Assembly: GCA_026394195.1 (NCBI GenBank)
Contig: JAPKYS010000015.1
Coordinates: forward strand, 26,700-90,699
Length of the DNA stretch: 64,000 nt
Reading direction: 5' to 3'
From: a bacterium
Lineage (GTDB): Bacteria; Electryoneota; B3-LCP
Positions within the stretch are counted from its first letter, which is position 1. Each line of letters opens with the position of its first letter. The notes beneath the pieces are model-generated. The model was not told the origin of the DNA, did no database searches, and worked only from the letters and a program-made list of their open reading frames with translations. This document shows positions 61,373 to 64,000 of the stretch, one piece after another. A program made the translations under genes and the position numbers.

Positions 61373-63427
61373 TTAATCTGTCATGACCATCTCGCCGTTG
61401 CGGAACTGGAAGCTGTCGCCGCGATTTTCCGGTGTAAACACCTTGATCTTGACGTTATCGCCAGCCAGCCGGTCGGCGAACTCTTTGTAGACGTATTCCG
61501 AACCCATACCGTGGGTGGGAATCAGGACTCGCGGAGAGAGCTTGTCGATGGTGTAACGGTTGCCTTCATAGAGAGCTTCCCGATCCTGCATGTGGCAGCC
61601 GGTCACGTTGACTAAGGCGAAATCCACTCCCTGAGTCTGTTGGCTGAGGAAATCGATTTCCTGCAGATAGCCGTCTCGCTGATTCGGAAGCCATCCGGCA
61701 TGGTCGCCGGCATGGTAGATGGATACGCCATCGACCTTCACCAGGAATCCGGCTCCGGCGTCATTGGCTTGGATGGCGGTAATATCCATGCTGTCAACAA
61801 CCTTGTGGCTGCGAGGAGCAACATATTCGTACTGCTCACCGTTATATCCGGCGCGTTGGTCCGCGGGTACCTGTTCAGGCTGGAAACCGAAGACGTAGGT
61901 GAGATTCTTCAGGGGTTCATCCCAGGTGAAGATGGTCGAATCGAAGTGGTCAGAGTGCCAGTGGGTGGCAAATACGTCGACGTTCAGTCCGGTCAGTTCG
62001 TCGGGATTGATGAATCCGTTTGCCAGGCTCGGTTCGGTTGGTCCTCTACCGCCGGTAAAGTAGTCGAAGATGAGGAAGTGATTTTTGGTTCTGATGCCAT
62101 AACCGCAATGCCCCAGATACCAGAGTTGCGCTTCACCTTCCTGCAGTGGGTCAGTCAGAGAGGCTTTTTTGCCTTCTGTTGCCATCGGACCTTGCGCTTG
62201 AGCGCCGTTGGCTCTGAGCATGTCGGCAAGGCTTTTATTGCCGTATTTTTCGGCCAGGTACAACGGGGTTCGCCCTTCCTTATCTACGGCGTTGACGGCG
62301 GCTCCCTTAAAGAAGAGTTGCGTGGCGACGTCGTCGTGTCCTTTAAGGGCGGCAATGTGCAGAGGCGTCCAGTTGTAATGGGATTCAGCCAGCCGAGCGT
62401 CGGCGCCGTTCTTCAAAAGCAGAGCCACGAAGGCGGCGTTTCCCGAACGGACAGCTTGCAGGAGCGGGGTTATGCCATCGTTGTTTTGAATATTGACTTT
62501 GGCGCCGCGATTGATCAGTAATTCCGCGATATCCACCTTTCCACCCCAGACGGAGAACATTAGCGGGGTGTCTTTAGACACGCTGAGACGATTGACGTCG
62601 GCGCCTTTATCCAGTAATAAGCGGACTATTTCGATCGGTCCTCTCATTGAAGCGATGGTAAGCGGCGCTTCAGCATCAGCGGCAGTGGGATTTACTTCTG
62701 CACCTTTTGAGATTAGAAAGTCGATCAGATCTCTGTTATTTCTCCAGATAGCGATAGTCAACGGAGAATCCTGATTGTTATCCTGAAAATTGATCTTCGC
62801 GCCATTCTCAACCAGGATTTCGGTGACCTCCTTCTGTCCCCTCGAGATTGCCAACATGAGCGCAGTTTGTCCCTGATTGTTGACCGCTTCGAGGTCAACT
62901 TTTTGGGCGATCAGATACTTGACCATCTCCGGATGACCGTATAAGGAAGCGCCCAGCAGGAGTGTGCCGCCGACCTTGGTACGGGCGTTCATATCTGCAC
63001 CATTCCGGATCAGATAATCCGCTACTTCTATATGCCCATGAAAGGCTGCCCAATGCAAGGCCGTCATCCCGTGATCATCAGCGGGGAGCACCTTAGCTCC
63101 CTGGGAAACGAGATATTTTACCACGTCCAGCTTTCCCGTATAAGCCGCTACCTGGAGGGGTGTGGTATGCTCATTATCTCCGGCCTCTAGGTCCGCTCCC
63201 TGTGCAACCAGATACTTGACCAGCTTAAAATGACCATTCTGAGCGGCAAGGTGCAGAGGAGTATTACCGGCTTGATCTTTGACATTGAGCAGGGTTTTAT
63301 CCTGCTTCAGCAATGTCTTGACAACTTTCAGATCGCCTCCTTGCACAGCGTCGTGAATTTCTGCAGCGAAAAGGGGGATGGCAAGAAGCGTCAAGATGAT
63401 TATCGTGGCGATGAAATGTTTCAACAT
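61373..63427 (-). CDS. Secreted ankyrin-repeat protein fused to a metallo-beta-lactamase domain
   Basis: A 684-residue exported protein. A signal peptide covers about 1-21. About twelve ankyrin repeats of 33 residues follow (about 23-415), with canonical G-x-T-P-L-H-x-A-A and G-A-D-x-N. The C-terminal MBL fold (about 435-684) has the zinc motif A-T-H-W-H-S-D-H-F, a later H-A-G-D-H and a final P-T-H-G-M-G-S, so the metal site looks intact. It resembles UlaG-like hydrolases. Substrate is unknown. The fusion is rare as far as I know. Confidence 0.85.
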   Translation of the reverse strand: MLKHFIATIIILTLLAIPLFAAEIHDAVQGGDLKVVKTLLKQDKTLLNVKDQAGNTPLHLAAQNGHFKLVKYLVAQGADLEAGDNEHTTPLQVAAYTGKLDVVKYLVSQGAKVLPADDHGMTALHWAAFHGHIEVADYLIRNGADMNARTKVGGTLLLGASLYGHPEMVKYLIAQKVDLEAVNNQGQTALMLAISRGQKEVTEILVENGAKINFQDNNQDSPLTIAIWRNNRDLIDFLISKGAEVNPTAADAEAPLTIASMRGPIEIVRLLLDKGADVNRLSVSKDTPLMFSVWGGKVDIAELLINRGAKVNIQNNDGITPLLQAVRSGNAAFVALLLKNGADARLAESHYNWTPLHIAALKGHDDVATQLFFKGAAVNAVDKEGRTPLYLAEKYGNKSLADMLRANGAQAQGPMATEGKKASLTDPLQEGEAQLWYLGHCGYGIRTKNHFLIFDYFTGGRGPTEPSLANGFINPDELTGLNVDVFATHWHSDHFDSTIFTWDEPLKNLTYVFGFQPEQVPADQRAGYNGEQYEYVAPRSHKVVDSMDITAIQANDAGAGFLVKVDGVSIYHAGDHAGWLPNQRDGYLQEIDFLSQQTQGVDFALVNVTGCHMQDREALYEGNRYTIDKLSPRVLIPTHGMGSEYVYKEFADRLAGDNVKIKVFTPENRGDSFQFRNGEMVMTD

Positions 63428-63695
63428 CTTAGGATCTCCACATTATTTTGAAAGGTACGGGCGTCTGCTTGATCGAGAGGAAGCGCTGTAGATTCGACAC
63501 CTATCTCCACAGGAAGGTTGCGTTGCTGAACGTAGAATCTGTGCTGGGGCAGAAGTGCAATGGTTTGCACCTGGGACATAAAAAGTAAAAAGGACGATTG
63601 ATCGGTCGCCCCTAATAATTCTTGAAGGTATTCCCAGCCTTAATGGTCATCAGCTAATTATTAATCCGACCGGAAAATACTGGACAAACTATAAG

Positions 63696-63798
63696 CTGTC
63701 ATTCCCGCAAGCGAAGCGCGTCGGGAATCGCCTACCGTCATCACTGCCCTTGTGAGGTGATTCCCGACGCATCCCTTCGGGATTTGCGGGAATGACAG
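63696..63798. repeat. Nested inverted repeat (cruciform-like)
   Basis: An outer pair of perfect 15-bp inverted arms (63696-63710 with 63784-63798) encloses an inner pair of perfect 12-bp arms (63718-63729 with 63759-63770). Two arm segments also occur in the hairpin at 35092-35138. Confidence 0.9.
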
Positions 63799-63820
63799 GG
63801 TTCGTTATGGTTGAATGTAA

Positions 63821-63928
63821 GGGCGCAGCATGCTGCGCCCCTACGGTTACCTTCCTTCAACAGGGCGTTTAATTAAACGCCCCTGCTGGATACTGATTGC
63901 CTTCAACAAGGGGCTTAAGCCCCTTGTT
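63821..63928. repeat. Three consecutive perfect palindromes
   Basis: Perfect palindromes of 20 bp (63821-63840), 20 bp (63863-63882) and 24 bp (63905-63928) occur at 22-bp steps. The last two are each preceded by CTTCAAC. Their centres differ (CA/TG, AA/TT, TT/AA), so they are alike in form rather than in sequence. Confidence 0.9.
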
Positions 63929-63957
63929 ACAAAATAGTGTCCCTACAACGCGTATTG

Positions 63958-64000
63958 CTATTTCATCAGCACCATTTTGTTTGTGGCTGAATACTCTCCT
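63958..64000 (-). CDS. 3' end of another C-terminally sorted surface protein (partial)
   Basis: The last 13 codons on the - strand read G-E-Y-S-A-T-N-K-M-V-L-M-K and stop at TAG. The K-x-x-L-x-K tail matches the ends of the two sorted proteins at 27875 and 32404. The gene continues beyond the window. Confidence 0.55.
   Translation of the reverse strand, partial: GEYSATNKMVLMK

Larger units (their letters stand above)
63428..63957. other. Gene-free, palindrome-rich intergenic region
   Basis: This 530-bp gap contains no credible gene. It holds the inverted repeats listed separately at 63696-63798 and 63821-63928. The first 260 bases show nothing I recognise beyond the upstream region of the ankyrin gene. 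Confidence 0.6.

Overview
The window is about 64 kb of a Gram-negative bacterial chromosome. It carries Lol lipoprotein-sorting genes, two lipoproteins with lipoboxes, a YbgF-like periplasmic TPR protein and complex I genes. At least three proteins end in a C-terminal sorting or FlgD-like domain (Y-P-N-P-F-N-P motif, K-x-x-L-x-K tail), as is common in the Fibrobacterota-Chlorobiota-Bacteroidota (FCB) group and its candidate phyla. Where promoters can be read they look like TTGAC(A/T)-N17-TATATT. That differs from the TTTG/TAnnTTTG promoters of Bacteroidota, so I infer an FCB-related lineage outside Bacteroidota, without naming a phylum. No rRNA, tRNA or CRISPR array was seen.

Positions 1-20337 run on the + strand and are mostly housekeeping: the dinB 3' end, a DUF72 protein, an AT-rich GT39-like membrane protein, lolC/E and lolD, clpC, an M29 aminopeptidase, cinA, thpR-recA-recX, a cation/proton antiporter, small DUF302/DUF1003/DUF169 proteins, a TSUP permease, an orphan HicB-like antitoxin and alaS. 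Between the aminopeptidase and cinA lies a 500-bp unit that looks like a mobile element. It is an S23/four-helix-bundle gene with one in-frame stop, bounded by perfect 21-bp inverted arms made of a 7-bp repeat.

Positions 20354-33900 run on the - strand: a DUF433/DUF5615 toxin-antitoxin-like pair, an HDAC-family deacetylase with a ComEC-like metallo-beta-lactamase, and three large exported surface proteins (1565 aa, 1397 aa, and a beta-helix protein broken by a TGA). A PduL phosphotransacylase sits alone on the + strand at 34151-34927.

Positions 35198-38702 (- strand) form a compact redox cluster: a histidine kinase with a Cys-rich PAS domain, a sigma-54 NtrC-type regulator, a 35-aa rubredoxin-like protein, a Bcp-type peroxiredoxin whose peroxidatic cysteine codon is TGA (probably selenocysteine), and a half-size rubrerythrin.

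Positions 38708-56426 (- strand) hold complex I genes in the order nuoA-B-C-D-E-F-G-H-I. They are broken up by unrelated genes: mscS, an FAD oxidoreductase, a clan-A glycoside-hydrolase-like lipoprotein, a ParE-type toxin-antitoxin pair, an SGNH hydrolase, a half-size DMT protein and a cation diffusion facilitator. nuoJ-N are absent. A DHH phosphoesterase heads this strand and appears to start at a non-AUG codon.

Positions 56708-64000 (- strand) hold an unknown membrane protein, a rhomboid protease, an M23 metallopeptidase, a YbgF-like lipoprotein and an ankyrin-metallo-beta-lactamase fusion. A palindrome-rich gap follows, then the tail of another sorted protein.
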